The position numbers and the translations under genes were made by a program. The notes below the pieces were generated by a model, which saw only the letters and a list, made by a program, of their open reading frames with translations, was not told the origin of the DNA and did not search any database. From Allium sativum (lineage: Eukaryota; Streptophyta; Magnoliopsida; Asparagales; Amaryllidaceae): a stretch of 64,000 bases of DNA. Each line of letters opens with the position of its first letter. Position 1 is the stretch's first letter. Below are positions 1-13,252 of this stretch, one piece after another. Location: NCBI GenBank assembly GCA_030737875.1, contig CM060923.1, positions 34,836,501-34,900,500 on the forward strand. Reading direction: 5' to 3'.

Positions 1-2486
1 GGTCGTGACCCCGGTAGACAGAAAACACATAATCGTGAAATCCCTAGAAAACATCCTAAATCATAGAAAATCATAGAAAGTTGGATTGAAGTCCCCCAGG
101 TGAAATCCAAGAATCGTAAATCCCACTCGGACGATTGAGGACCACAAAACATAAGTCATAAAAGGACCGCATCAGTCCGATGAGTATAAATTACACCGAG
201 ATAGTTAATATAAGAAAATAGCTAAATGTCCCATAACCACTCGCTATTCTCAAATATTTACAAACCCGTTGTTGATTCATACTAAAAAAAGAATCGTCAC
301 AAGTTGTTTGAACGTACGAGTCCAAGAGTTATTCGCCGAAGTAAACATATAAGGGGTCATAGTCCTCAGTTTTACTAAGCTAAATAAACTAAATTTCTCG
401 CCCGATCGATTAAAGAGGATCCATACACACTAATAGATTGGAATCCGTAAAAGGATTTGTAGTCCATTAATAATATATAAATCCTCGCATAAGTCCGACG
501 TGACAATGTACACGAGCACGATTGCCGAAGCGAATCGATCAAGGGAATTCACGTTGCAATAACGTAAATTCAATTCATAAATCATAAAATATAAATTCGA
601 TAAATCGAATAAATATATAGCTCGTTAGTGAACCCAATGACGTTAAGGAACGATTAGAAATCACTTTGAGCGACAGGAAACAAAGACACAAAACTGGGTG
701 CCACGGATCAAAGTACGATCACCAAGGTGATCGATCACTCGTAATTCACATTACAACAATCATATAAGAAATCAAAGGGATAACGGTTGTAATTTCGATC
801 AACGAACTAATCGAAATCCCAAACTAGCACCCGAAGATTTTAAACTATAGTGTAATAGACTCGAAGGATATCGAGTCGATAATTCACGTTTTAATGGCAC
901 GAATTATATTAACAAGAGTATCGAATAAATTCGATATACAAAATAGAGCGCACGGGCTCTAGAATGATCACTTATTCAATTCACATCATAACAATGTGAA
1001 TAGACCAAAAGAATCAACATCGGGAGAATCACTTGAGAATCAAAGATGACGAACCGAGCTGCTGGAATCTGTGAATTCATGAAGATGAAGTTCACAAACG
1101 AAGTCCGAACGGCCTGAGCTCCAGCTGTGAAAGAGCCTGGATGGGGGTAGACTGCGGACTGAGGTTCCCTCTGGTCCACAACAGAAAAACAAATTCAGAC
1201 GTCTGAATCATTTAGGTCAGACGTCTGAACTGGGATTTTCAGAAACCAGAAAGGATTTAGTTCATTTTGGCCCCCTTTCAGATGTCTGAATTATTCTGGC
1301 CAGACGTCTGAATTACAATTCAGACGTCTGAGCAATAATTTTCAGACTTTTGAATTTGCTTACTTGGTTCTATAATTATTTGAAGCAGGTCAGACGTCTG
1401 ATATATAATATTCAGACGTCTGAATCCTTTTCCAGAGAACAATTTGCCTTCAAAACATATTCAAAATGATATTGACGAATGCCCAAAGGCCTATGATGTT
1501 ATGTACATGTATATGAGGCTTCAAGGACTTGCCGAAACAACTTATAACACCCAAATACGCATGCACAAACATTCATACCAGAGATTAACAATGGCTATGA
1601 TTATAAATTCTAAAACAGACGAATTTTCTAACCAAAGCGATCAAATACGATTCAAGCGACTTGTGAAGACTTAGGACTTTGTCGGGGTGGCAACTGAGCA
1701 TCACAAAATCACCCGAACACCCCATAGCATATGAATTAGATTGTGCGGACAATTCTAATCAAAATTTCCACCTCAATTAAAACATGAACACACGAAATCA
1801 ACTAAGCTACACTAGATGCATACACAACATACACAAGGTATAAATGCACTAAATTACACTTTACAACCACAAAGGCTTGAGGCATAGATGTGAGTTCATC
1901 AAAGAACTCACCTATGTTTGCTAGAAGATAGAAATCAAGCCAAAGCTTTGCTAAATCAACCTCTCATCAACAAGAGCTCAAGAATCTCCAACCTAAACAC
2001 GTATACATAAATCTCCTACGAATTAGGTCATAGGAAACTTCAGAAATTGAAGAGAGAATAGGTTGGAGAAGATGGAGAGGAGCTTGCTTAAGCTTTTTCT
2101 TGGATTTACACTTGATTTCAACAAGAATTGGAGCTACAAGATTAAGCTAGGGCTTAGGGAATTTTAATTTCCCATTCCCCTCCCTCATTTCTATTTTCTT
2201 AAGTGAAGGGTTGAATGAATGAAGAGGAGGGAGCTATTGAGGGTTATATGATGAGCTAGGTTAGCTCAACCAAGCCCTAGCTAAGGTGTCAATTTTCACG
2301 AACTCGAAACATATCGATGCTTATAGTCAAAAAGGTTGTAAACGACAGTTTGAACTCAATGGAAGTGGTCCCGAGTCCTAATTTTATCGTTTGTGAAAAA
2401 TGACATTTTGAGTGACACATAAGATACGACGATATATTTAGGTAAAATATCCAAATCTAAAATCGTCGAATGAGCGGGTTGTTACA
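1..2486 (-). mobile_element. Partial LTR of a minus-strand Ty3/gypsy-type element
   Basis: The right edge is a clear LTR terminus, GGTTGTTACA ending at 2486, which read on the minus strand is the TGTAACAACC start used by the other long LTRs here. Helicase-like sequence follows directly, so this LTR or its parent element inserted into the Helitron-type helicase. The first five flanking bases (TGATA) are a candidate target duplication, but the left partner is outside the window. A palindrome array sits at 1194-1424. The rest is AT-rich and non-coding; the short ORFs at 976-1179 and 1444-1674 resemble nothing I recognise. The body is not obviously similar to the other LTRs, so it is probably a separate family. 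Confidence 0.65.
1194..1424. repeat. Palindrome array, core CAGACGTCTG
   Basis: Eight copies, five of them with a perfect CAGACGTCTG core extended by TT/AA or GT/A arms and the others degenerate (for example CAGATGTCTG), lie within 230 bp at irregular 20-60 bp spacing. The core contains the AatII-type palindrome GACGTC. The copies are separated by unrelated AT-rich sequence, so this is a scatter of one motif and not a simple tandem repeat. Confidence 0.9.
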
Positions 2487-2539
2487 TGATATTTCATTAT
2501 ACTTGAAAGGAGGTAATCGTTTGCAACATCGTGGAGGAC

Positions 2540-3146
2540 TTGCGTATATGATTTCGGTAAATGTGTGAGACTATCGTACATATTCCGCCAAGCTGGAGAA
2601 GATCAATCATCTTTACGAGGAGCTTTAGAAAGATTAATTAGAGGTGTGTCTACTTTAGATGTTTGGAAATATTTCAAACCAGAGATTGGAAAATTTTATC
2701 AAGTGAGAAGAAGGAAAATTTTAAGAATGCTCTTTATCTTTTTGTAACAAGAATTGCTGCTAACGAACATAACAAACTTTGTTTGATTCAACTTCGAAAA
2801 CCTACCGCACGCGTTCCTTCTTTCAACAATAGTGTAGAAGCATCTAATGCTTCTTATGATGATGCAAAAGGTTTAGAAAGATGTATATATCTTTCTACAG
2901 GTGCTCGAGTGACGTTGTGATCTAATCTTTTGGTGCGAAATGTATTGGTTAATGGGGCAGCGGGTATTGTTGTAGATATTGTGTATTCGTAGTCGTCAAG
3001 ATCTCCTAATGATCTACCTCTAGCGATCATGGTCAATTTTGATAAGTATCACGATACCCCATTTCGTGAAGGAACGAACATTATTCTAGTAACTCCACAA
3101 ACAGTTAATTGGAAAACTTCTTCTGGTACTACGTGTACTAGAACTC
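2540..3146 (+). pseudogene. PIF1-like helicase pseudogene, 5' part (Helitron type)
   Basis: PIF1-family helicases of plant Helitrons unwind DNA during rolling-circle transposition. The order of conserved blocks is right: FRQAGEDQSS at 2585-2615, a region ending TRIAANEHN, the IPSFNNS-like block (VPSFNNSVEASNASYDDA), GLERCIYLSTGARV, VNGAAGIVVDI, then PNDLPLAIMVNF and VTPQTVNWKTSSGT. It is broken in several ways: a frameshift near 2700 moves the match from one frame to another, and in-frame stops lie at 2918 and 2990. The Walker A and Rep parts would be to the left and are absent, because an LTR ends at 2486. The match stops at 3146, where a large LTR element has inserted; the rest is at 34618-34860. 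Confidence 0.85.
3142..3146. repeat. Target site duplication AACTC (left)
   Basis: AACTC lies immediately before the TGTAACATC start of the outer element and is repeated exactly at 34618-34622 after its GATGTTACA end. Confidence 0.9.
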
Positions 3147-6100
3147 TGTAACATCTGGGATCTTTGACCATTCAAATCGACAATGATCCTCAATGTCGAC
3201 TAAGACAAATCAAAAATACGGATAGTTATTGGGATTTATATAAGAAAAAGAAGAGAAGAAGAAAACCAAACACTGAATCTCACAGCGGAAGGACAAAATA
3301 TAATAATTAAATAACAGTTCATGAAGCTGTTAAAACATACATTTGATTTTATCTCATAACGATTTTCAGAGTTGACTATCATAAACATACCAATATTTGC
3401 AGCAGAAATAAATAATAATACTTCTGGCAAGCTCCGTCTTCATCTTCAAAATAGTGTCTTCGATAACTGAAACTCAGGCTGACCCGAGCACAAATGAAAA
3501 GACAAAAATACTTGGATCAGAACTAAAATATTCTCATATTACTTAAATCAAATTCATGCGATAATATGAGTGCAATAACTTAAGAGACATTACGGGAATT
3601 TTCTTCTCCTAAGGATCCGTTAAACTTGATATTATATAATAAAATATGCTATTATAATAGTGTATATAGTTAAATATTAAAATAGTGTAAGCGGGATTAC
3701 CATTATTACCCTTACACTGTTTATAATACCGTAGTCTACACAGATACCGTAAAGTCCACCATAATCCAGTGGCTATTAGAGGGCACTCCGTAGGTATGAT
3801 ACAAATCAAAGTCAAAGGGGGCTCGATCAGGATAATATGATAAGGCACACGAGGAATGCCCAGAGTAGGAATATACTAGTTGCACTCCCGGACTAGTGGT
3901 AATCCATAGCTGCGACTACCGCCCATCTCGAACAACACTCTGAAATCAAGGATGTGCATCAAATCAATCAAACCGAGGGACTATAGTAATAATGGAAGAA
4001 GTGTCATCGATGGAGGTATCTAACCCCACTTGGTCTGGTATAGCCCTGTTTTATTCATTATAATTATGACCCAAAGGTTAAGGATATCCATCGTCGTTCT
4101 CTTACTTCATTCCAGTAGCATCCGCTAAACCAACCTTCTTTATTCTGGAACTCCACCGCGTATACAGTTGTTAAAGTTGTTTTCGGTATTGGCAGAGAGT
4201 ATGACAATATCTGATCCCAGTCTCTTTAACAACCAATCGTTACATTTTTCACACCAGTCAGTTCTTTTACAATTCAAAGGGGTTCGTACTTCATATCAAA
4301 ATACCAAATTTTCTTAAAAGTCATTTCAATATTCAAGATAAAATATTATTCATAATAAAATCTCCATTTAAACCAATTTAAAATCTTGAAACAATTTTAA
4401 CTTTAAAATAATTTGAATATTAAAATAATTAAAAATATATTTAAAATAGTTTAGATATATAATTGAAATAGTTTGAAAATAAATAATTTGTACTTAAAAT
4501 AGAATTTTCAGATTTAGAAAAATCTATAGGTAAAATATAAAATAGTTTATAAAATAAATATTTAATTATTAAAATGGTTTATTTAAAATAATTAATAAAA
4601 ATAAATTAGTTATAAGGTAAATAATTTATAAAGAAAAGTAATTATTATTAAAATAGTTTATTAAATGCTTTAAAATACTATAGTTGGAATTAGAATCGTT
4701 TCTTCAAAATTTAACCAGAATGGAAATCATATACCAATTTCAAATTAATCGACTAAATTTCGATGTCTTACTTCAAAAGGATTTGATTCACATTTCTATT
4801 TCAATTCGATTCAATAGTTCGATTTTAACAATTCAATTCAAATAACTGAAATTCAATTATAATTCTCACTTTGAATTATTCGTTTATAAAATCTCGAGTT
4901 CACAATTCAATTATTACTATAAATCAAGTTAATTTAAAGTAAATGTCAAAGATGGAAAACAATTCAATTTCGATAAATTTAGTTCACATTCCATTCAGTC
5001 TTAACATCGGTTATCCACATTTACGAATTCTTTAAAATTTAAAAATTCAAAGATCAAAGTTCAAATTTAAAGAAAACCGATTAACAATGTCATTTATTTT
5101 GTCTTTAAAACATTATTCAAAAATTCAAGGTAAAAAATATATATTTAACCAACCAGTGTCCGAATATAATTTTCTAACTTATGGCCAAGTAATGCTTAAA
5201 ATTTAATTTAAGTATATTTGGAAAGGATATATATATCATTTAAATCCAAATCAGGGTCATAGGTATTTATCATTTCAACCTATGTTCTTAATTTATTCAA
5301 ATGATTAATCCCGGGTTTATTTGATGCCCGTAACATCTAGGGTAAAAGTTGGGATTAATCAGCAAAAATCAATAGGCATATATAGACAATGTCGATAACA
5401 ACATGAATTACATATCAATACATAAATATATAAATTCACGACATCAATCAAAATCACTATATATAAACAGTTCAATGTGATATTAGTTTACTAGTCATTA
5501 GACATGAGATTTTTAAATAGAAATTAAATTCTAACTGTACAATTTATGTCAAAGATTAAATTAAATTATAAAATCTATGCAAATTTAACATAAATAGTAA
5601 ATTTAAACAGACAAATAGCAACCAAAACAATCATATCATAACATGAATTTAATTTAACTAACAAGCAAATATTTTAGTTAGGTGTGAGTAGGTTTAATCA
5701 CTCACCTTTGGTTCTGAACGTGTTTGAAATCCAATCTGAGGCCCAAATTTTAACAGCCTCACAATCAATCCGCGACAGCTCCATGTTGTTTAGAATTTCA
5801 ATACGATCCCAACGCAACTGACCGTGCGTCAAACTGAGTCGTATGGAAAGTTATATGAGTTTAAACATTTGAATTTCAAAAATTAAAATAAAATGAAATA
5901 TAACTATCTCACCATACAGGAGTCGCCACGTCAGCACCTAAATCCATCTTCTCTACCGTGCGTGTTTCATTCTCATTCCAGAAAACGCCTCAGTCCTTTC
6001 AAATGTTTTGATGCCGCACCTGCCAGAGATCTCCGGCCGATGATCGGTCTTCCCTACCAGAATTTCCATCACGGCCTCTGCCAACGGTTGTGATCCGGTC

Positions 6101-7002
6101 CCCTACGGTGTTGCCTCCAGCGCTCAATCACCCCAGAACCACGTGCCATACATCATCAAATTCTGGTGATTTGAGAAACAGAACCCTATGACCAACCGTA
6201 TGGATCTAAAGCCCTCGCAAAGATGTTCGATTTTTCATTTGGAATTTTGTGATTTCCATGAACGGATTGAGAGAATTTAAAGGAGAAATATCTGAAATTT
6301 TTTGGCCAATGGAAATAATAGGAGGCGGCTGTAGAAATTAGGGTTTCCGAGTTATTATTTTAAAAATATTTCTCGTTTTGCGTGTCTTTAAGCCATGATT
6401 CGGACTGAGTCCAAATCAGGCCCGCTTGCTGCCTAACAATATGTTTTGATGCCTTCTGAATGCAATGGAATAGGTTTCAAAGCCCAATTCCAAAGTCTCT
6501 AGCAGTTTCTTCTAAAATTCGATTAATTAATTAAATTATACGCATAAATTCCTATATGTTTTAAATTATTGCGATCAAACGATAACTTTGTTGGCTACGA
6601 AATTTTATATTTTACAATAATTTACAAATATGGATCAAATAAAATTAACTTCATCGAATTCTGAAATCGTTTGCCAAATTACAATTCCACATATTTATAA
6701 ATAAAGTATTTAGTTTTAACTTATTTTCCTTACAATTAAATTCAATAGTTTATCATCTCTAATCATATCAAAAATAGAATTCAAATAAATTTCATATATA
6801 AATTTTCTTTTAATATGAATTTTAATATTGATTATCAAATACTCCAGTTCTTATATCTCAATTATAGTTTATACAAATCAAAATATTTCTATATTAAGTT
6901 TCAACTTTCAGTATTAATCAATATAAACAAATTAAAAAATTTAATATTAAAATAATTTTGTTCAAAAACACACTAAATTTGATAATTTGAATTATCGAAA
7001 AG
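3147..7002 (-). repeat. Element 1 left (3') LTR
   Basis: It aligns by eye with 31100-34600 along its length, from the TGTAACATC start to a shared segment ending AATTATCGAAAA. The two copies differ by many point changes. The left copy has about 370 bp (near 6302-6672) missing from the right copy, while the left copy lacks the terminal CTCGGGATGTTACA. The small ORFs at 3236-3430 and 3609-3848 have diverged counterparts in the other LTR and are not coding evidence. Confidence 0.8.
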
Positions 7003-8155
7003 GCGTAATATGAAAGTTGTCAATTTATATATGTTTCAGCATATAATTTCTTGTTTAACTTGTCTCGTTTGTTGGTTTACATAACCAATTTCATAAATAT
7101 TTTAGTTCAGAATCGTGAATTACCAAACCGCGATTTTTTTGAAAATTTGATTTACACATTTCTTAAAATCTATTAGTTGAAATTTAAAATTTTCTCTTTC
7201 ATTAGAAAATTATATTCCAATAGATACAAAAGATTCCCGTTCCAAAGAATTCTGACTTATTTTGGATCCTATACATTCATTTAAACTATAATTTGGAAAA
7301 TTACGAACTGCATCTTCGCGACGAGCTCGTTTTAATTAAATTTAATTTATTCGTTAGGCCTTATTAAGTTTATTAATTATAAATTCAAGTTAACTTTTTT
7401 TTATTATAATCCATAAACTTATTTCTCTTCAGATTTCTCATACTCAACTTAAGTTACGAATTTAAATAGAAAATTCCAACTGTCCAAAATCTTTGGAAGT
7501 CCATTTCATTTCAAATTTGATAATTTTTATGCTTATCTATTTAAAATGAGTCCACTACCATTTATTTAAGTTACTTAAATCCAACTTACTTATTTCCATC
7601 CATTACTGTTCGTTATACTTATTTTGAGTTTTTCACTTCGGGTTCAATCCCATTTGTATACAAAAACTCAGTAAACATCATTTATAGTTATAACTTAGGT
7701 TTTATCCATGTTTAAAATTTCTCACTTAAATTCCACTTTTTATGGTTGATATCAAACTTATATATTATCAAATTGCTTATTCCCATAAATTTTGACTTAT
7801 TATATATGGTAAGTTGTATCTATGCTATAGTAATGTTATTACTATACAGGTTTGATAGTTTCAATCTATTTCAAATTTATAATTCCAATTTCCAAAGAAT
7901 TTCAAATTCAATTTATATTCCTTTTAAGTTCAGTTCCATTATACAATCCAGAAGTCTTCTAAAATTTCAAACTTAATTCATTTCACTTGTTTGTAAATCA
8001 TTCATTATCTTAGAAGTTAAAAATCCAATGTCGGGTTCTTTTCAAAACATCTTTCAAAATATTGTACTATAATATAATATATCTTTTATATAAAACCATA
8101 TTATAAAAGATTTAATGAAATTTAGTTTCACAAAACAAACTATAAAAGTTCTAAG
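7003..8155. other. AT-rich remnant between element 1 LTR and the next LTR
   Basis: About 1.15 kb, AT-rich, with no recognisable coding. The similarity to the right LTR of element 1 stops at 7003, so this is either leftover interior of element 1 or a part of its LTR lost from the right copy. The 76-aa ORF at 7746-7976 resembles nothing known to me. Confidence 0.5.
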
Positions 8156-8156
8156 T

Positions 8157-8161
8157 GGTCT
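8157..8161. repeat. Target site duplication GGTCT (left)
   Basis: GGTCT precedes the TGTAACAACCCG start at 8162 and recurs at 27217-27221 directly after the right LTR of element 2. Removing element 2 and one copy joins 8161 to TGGGACATCCCACG at 27222. Confidence 0.85.
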
Positions 8162-8790
8162 TGTAACAACCCGAATTCTGACAGGCCAACTTTTTTTCAA
8201 AATTCTAATCTATCGAAACTCGTGTTGGTTTGCTCTGGTATCCTGTAGAAAAGACAGAGACATAAAATAGGTCAGAGCTCAGAAAATATCTCACAGCGGA
8301 ATGGATAAAATATAATATACTCAAAGTATAGCCTTACCATATTAATAATACTGCCTAACCAGTATCCAAAGCTATCATGTCTCTGCCACAAATCTAACAT
8401 GTGAGTATGTTGTGAGGAGGGGGTCATAACACAAGTTCTAGTGACTGGATTTAAATTATACTTTTTGGATAATCCTACATATACCATTCAATCACATTTT
8501 CTTATTTATTAGGTTACTTAGGTTAACAGCACCCAAGCCTTACACACACGTTGTACTCATTTACTTCCCAGTGGATTAACCTAATACAGTATATATGTAG
8601 CTACCCCTCAGTATTGAGGTACACCCCATGGTACCCCACTCGCACGGTCTCCACCGTATTGCCACATAAATGAATGCAGTCCCCCATTCTATGCCGAAGT
8701 GACGTACGAATATCTACATAACAATGTTACGTTCTGCATATATCTATCACTACTACGCTACGTAAGCGTACGGACTGCCATCACCGATCG
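8162..8790 (-). repeat. Element 2 left LTR, outer piece
   Basis: It matches the first 630 bp of the right LTR (23197-23830) closely, including the ATATCTCACAGCGGAA block and the CCCCATGGTACCCCACTCGC segment. The match ends at the AATC shared with element 3. Confidence 0.85.
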
Positions 8791-9520
8791 AATCCGTTTT
8801 AAGTAGGATTTCTCTGAAACAAGAAACGTTTGAATCTGGTGAACTATATTTTTCTAATGGAAGAGAAAAATCGAGATTTCGTCATGTAGATTATGAGTTA
8901 TGTCCAAATCAAATTTTCAAATAGTCGCTACGGAATTCATTTATAATTTGTAACGATTTATCTATATTATAAATGGGTTTTTAATATAAATGGAATATCG
9001 ATTTGACTTGGATTTTTACATATCGAGTTATAAATCCAAATGGGTTTATTTTATAGTTGTATAATATTCTATTTGAATATATACGATAATATTAATTTAT
9101 TAATATTGAATTAAATTGTTTTTAAATATATTAATATTTAATTGGTTTATTTAGAGCCCTTAAAAACAACCATTTTTGCAAATGACCTCCATTTTCGACG
9201 AAATTAATTTTGTTGGATTCGAAATATTAAATTATTGTTAGATTTCAATTTTTGCGATTTTTGGAGTCGATATATGGCTGTACGGGATTTTAATGTGAAA
9301 AACAGTCAATAATTTGGCTTTAAAAATATGTCGTGTGAGCAAACCGACTTGTAATTTGATGAAAAATGTTTCGTTGGGTCCGCAATGTCGAACTGTAGTT
9401 GCATGTCCATTTTCGTTGAATTTGGATATGTTATGTGATCATAGGAATTTTTAAACGATGAAAGGATTAATGATTGGTTATAAATTAATATAAAAATCAA
9501 TATAAAAATATTAAAATCTT

Positions 9521-9530
9521 TCTATAAATA
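9521..9530 (+). promoter_or_regulatory. Probable TATA box, element 3 5' LTR
   Basis: TCTATAAATA is followed by a conserved ACCGTACCACTATCTTAACC leader. The same sequence is present in the 3' LTR at 15858-15867. It is the best core promoter candidate in this LTR; transcription itself is inferred. Confidence 0.6.
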
Positions 9531-12098
9531 CCGTACCACTATCTTAACCCTAAATAAAACATCTTCGGTCAATGAAAATCCACTATTACCATTACTGTTG
9601 ACCACGAATTCATAAATATTTGGAAACTCATAACAATTCAAAATAAATTTCTATAAATTACAGAAGTGGTATGTTTGAATTCGCAAGGGGAAGAGCTTAA
9701 ATCTGATGTGCATTTTAATTGGTGCGATGCAATTTCATGAATACACAAATGTCAACATCGAACCTAGGTTTAAGCTTTTATTGCGAAGATGGCAACGGAA
9801 GGGGGAGAGGAGTACGACGTTGAGTTTATGTTGGCAAAGAGCTTCGGTTGCCGGAGTTTGATGATGGTTGGGGTCAAAAAGTGTCGCACGATGTCATGGG
9901 AGCAGTAGCAGGACGTTGGCGTCGGTCTTTGTCATAGGGTGTCGAGTTGAACAATGTCTGGTGGGTTAGAAGGAGAAAGCCAAGAGGAGTTGATCGGTGG
10001 GATTTTTGTTGAGTTCGGCCGTTCGTGGAGGGAGAACGTGAGGTAATGGCAGGCTGAAATGTTTACAGGAGTGCGAGTTAGTTTTGAGGAAGGAGGTACT
10101 GTAAAAGAAGCAGGCTTCATGGGTTTATACTGTAGAGTTTGGGCCGGATGTGAAAAGGGGTGAGCCCATTTTAATGGAAATAATAGTTTTAATAATTTAA
10201 ATGGTATCCAGAACTTGTTAACGTGATAATTATCTCATACGAACTCGGATTTACAGACGGTCTAATCCATTGGAATTGTATGGACGAGGGCTACAGAATG
10301 TAACTGATTGGGAGTGAATTGGAGCTTATTACAAATTTTGGCAGAATAAAATGTCTGTCTGAATCAACGATAGTTTATCGTTATTTAACGATAAACATCC
10401 AATGTGAGTAAAAATCATTAACTCTGTTCAGTTTATATTTTATAAATGTAATTTAGTATTGATAAATGTTTATTGATTTCTGTGTGATGATTGTTTGATT
10501 GAATTTCTAGTTAATTGGTTGAAAATATAGATATAGTTATATATATATCATTAATTAAATATTGATTCTACTTATCAGAATATTTCATATTCATGTTATT
10601 TATGTTGATTAACATTTATGAATGCAGCAAAATAGGTTGGAGGGATCCAACTGGATTCCTCTACATTTATGTTACTATTTTTCATATATTGTAATATATA
10701 ATTGGATATATAATCTGTTATTGATTATGTGTGTTTGTACGGTACTGGTGTGGTATTTTAAAGTAGTATAAGTGATATTAGAATATAAATGAATCTTTGA
10801 AGTGGATGTCAAATTTAAGAATTTTATAAAATCAATAGATTTTATAAGAAGAAATATCTGAAATTAAATCAGAGACCTATGTAGAGAATTATTAATAGTT
10901 ATATAGAACAGATATGATTTGTTTTAAAATTAATAGAATTAAAAAAAGGGAATTTCGAGTTATAAAAGAATTATGAGAAGATTTGATTTAAAGTAGATAT
11001 TAAATAGAAATATGTGTTAACATATATAAATTGGAAAGATTTAATTTATAAACGATGTTTATAAATTAAATAAAATATTTATCATAGGATAAATTGGATA
11101 AATAAATCTGAATTTATATAGAGGAATGAAAATCGGTATTAACACCGATGTTTTTAAAATGGAATTTGAACTTAACATTTTTAAAGGGAATTAATTGAGA
11201 TTTTAGTGTTAGATGTATAAATTAAGTTATTATATGAAAAATCTATAAATAGAAGTATGGTAAGAAATTGGATTTGGAATATTGTTTTTAAAATGCGAAA
11301 TCAAACTGCTTTGATTGTATATAAGAAATATTATTCACATTTAATGTGAATAAGGGATTTAAATAAATATTTTGCAAATAAGAATATTTATAAAGAAAAT
11401 TTGGGGTGTGAAATAGGAATTTAAAAGGAATTACTGAAATTAGAAACTGACTGTAAATTAGTTGATTTGAATGGCTTTCTGAGTATAGATCTGATGTTGG
11501 TTTCGGCCTTCGGGTTTATACTTGGGAAGTTGTTCTCTTACAAGTTTATAGTTAGAGACTGATAGATGTGGGAAGATAGTGATGTGTGAATCTGAAATGG
11601 AAATATTTTCCAAAGTTAATAACGTATATTTTCTAAAATCAGAAAATAAGGATTTACGAATATATGGAAACGGGTGGGGAAATGAATAAATTAATGATAA
11701 ATTAATTTAAAAAGGAAAAATGTTGATTGATGATTGATCGATAAAGTTTCCATTCGGAGATAAGATCGTTGTGTGTATGGATGTTTTCCTTTGATAGTTA
11801 AATAACCGACTATCAAAGTTTAGACCATTTTTCCATCGTCATTACAGAGAGACGAGTTCAGATATATTATCTGAAAACCACGTATGGGAGTTAGCATTAC
11901 GAATAAAATATGATGAAGATAATTGAAGACGGAGTTTATGCAAGGGCTGTTCTAGAAAATCCTAGGTAGAAATTGCATAAGATGGGTTTACAGAATAGTG
12001 CCTTCGGCCTGTTCAGTCCCAGGACAACTTGTATGGAAGAATGTCTGATAGAGTATATTTAATAGATCATGTAAGTTAATCTCTTCAAATGTATTTAC

Positions 12099-12150
12099 GT
12101 TTGGTGGCGGAGGAATTCGTTTCTCTTAGCTGTATACTCGTGGTATTTTT
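12099..12150 (+). repeat. Conserved LTR block GTTTGGTGGCGGAG
   Basis: GTTTGGTGGCGGAG followed by an AATT-containing segment ending TTCTCTT is shared with the otherwise diverged LTR of element 4 (57871 and 58764). It is absent from the element 3 3' LTR because of its deletion. Confidence 0.7.
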
Positions 12151-13240
12151 GGGGAAATCAATGTGTGATTTGGAGGGTATGACGATGTGGCATTCAAAGT
12201 GAAAATATGTATGATCTGTCAAAAAGATACGTATGGCCTCAAGCCTCACAACCAGGAAATGGTAAAAATCAGGTAGGTAGCATGGCTAAGTGGGTACTCC
12301 CAATTAGGGCGTATTGTCACCTGTTCTAGAGAAAATCTATTTACTTCTTATATATATTTCGATGCTGTCCTTTCAGGAAATGGTTGCTGATCCCAGCCTT
12401 TGGTGATAATACATTCAATGCACTCAAGCGAAATGAGTAACCAGTCTTGTTTAGCCTGGGTTGCAAGATGTTCTTGTTGAACCCGGTGTATTCCTCTCTA
12501 GAGATACACTGTTAGAAGGTGGTCCCATACCTTGCCAGTTGGAATGCATTACCCAATAAGCGCCTGTGTTTTTTGATTCTATAATATATATGTGGAACGT
12601 GAGATGAAAGCGTTCCACTAGATTGCTATTTATTTAATTTAGACATTTTTATAATACAAAGAAGCGTATGGATGCTTAAAGAATGTTTTGGGTTATCGTA
12701 AGTTAAAATGATCCATGTTTATGTGTGGATTGGTCTTATGATTATTCTTTCTTTTGAAAGCATTTTAAAAGTTAAATAAATGTTTGGAGTTTACTCATAC
12801 CAGTCACATGGCTAAATCAAAGTTTTTTTTTGTTTCCCTAAACTCTTTGGTGCCCAATTTTGTATGGGCAATCAAGTAGTCGGGATTTTACAGATGTACT
12901 TGGAGAGCTGGAGCAGGAGGCTTCGGGATTTTATAGCTATTGTTTATTTCTGCTGTGGTGTAAGTGTTATACTCAAATGATGATTTACACACACACACAC
13001 AAATGACAGATTTGTATTTCCAAGTTATGTTGTATACTATATTTTATTCGTTCCCTTGTGAGATTCATATTACTCTGATTCTGTTGTTATGTTCTTCTTC
13101 CTCTTCTATTCTAGTTTTCTATCTTATCCATTTCTCATCCTCTAACTTCTTTCTATTAACGTTCCGACATTCCGATTCTTGAATAGTTGACATGGTGTTG
13201 TGTGTCGATTTTCGAAGTTGAAAATCCCAGTTCGTTACAG

Positions 13241-13252
13241 TGGTATCAGAGC
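13241..13252 (+). other. Primer binding site, initiator Met tRNA
   Basis: TGGTATCAGAGC lies one base after the 5' LTR end, at the position and with the sequence typical of plant Ty3/gypsy elements primed by initiator methionine tRNA. Confidence 0.9.

Larger units (their letters stand above)
8791..13239 (+). repeat. Element 3 5' LTR (left end missing)
   Basis: It begins within AATCCGTTTTAAG, equal to position ~15193 of the 3' LTR, and ends CCCAGTTCGTTACA. A TATA-like TCTATAAATA lies at 9521-9530. Compared with the 3' LTR it contains about 750 extra bases (near 11531-12283) that include the GTTTGGTGGCGGAG block. Because that block also occurs in element 4, the 3' copy probably suffered a deletion. 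Confidence 0.85.

Noticed and set aside
8791..13239. True element start at 8791
   Set aside because: The 3' LTR shows that the element begins about 340 bp earlier with TGTAACAAC; the present start is a deletion edge.
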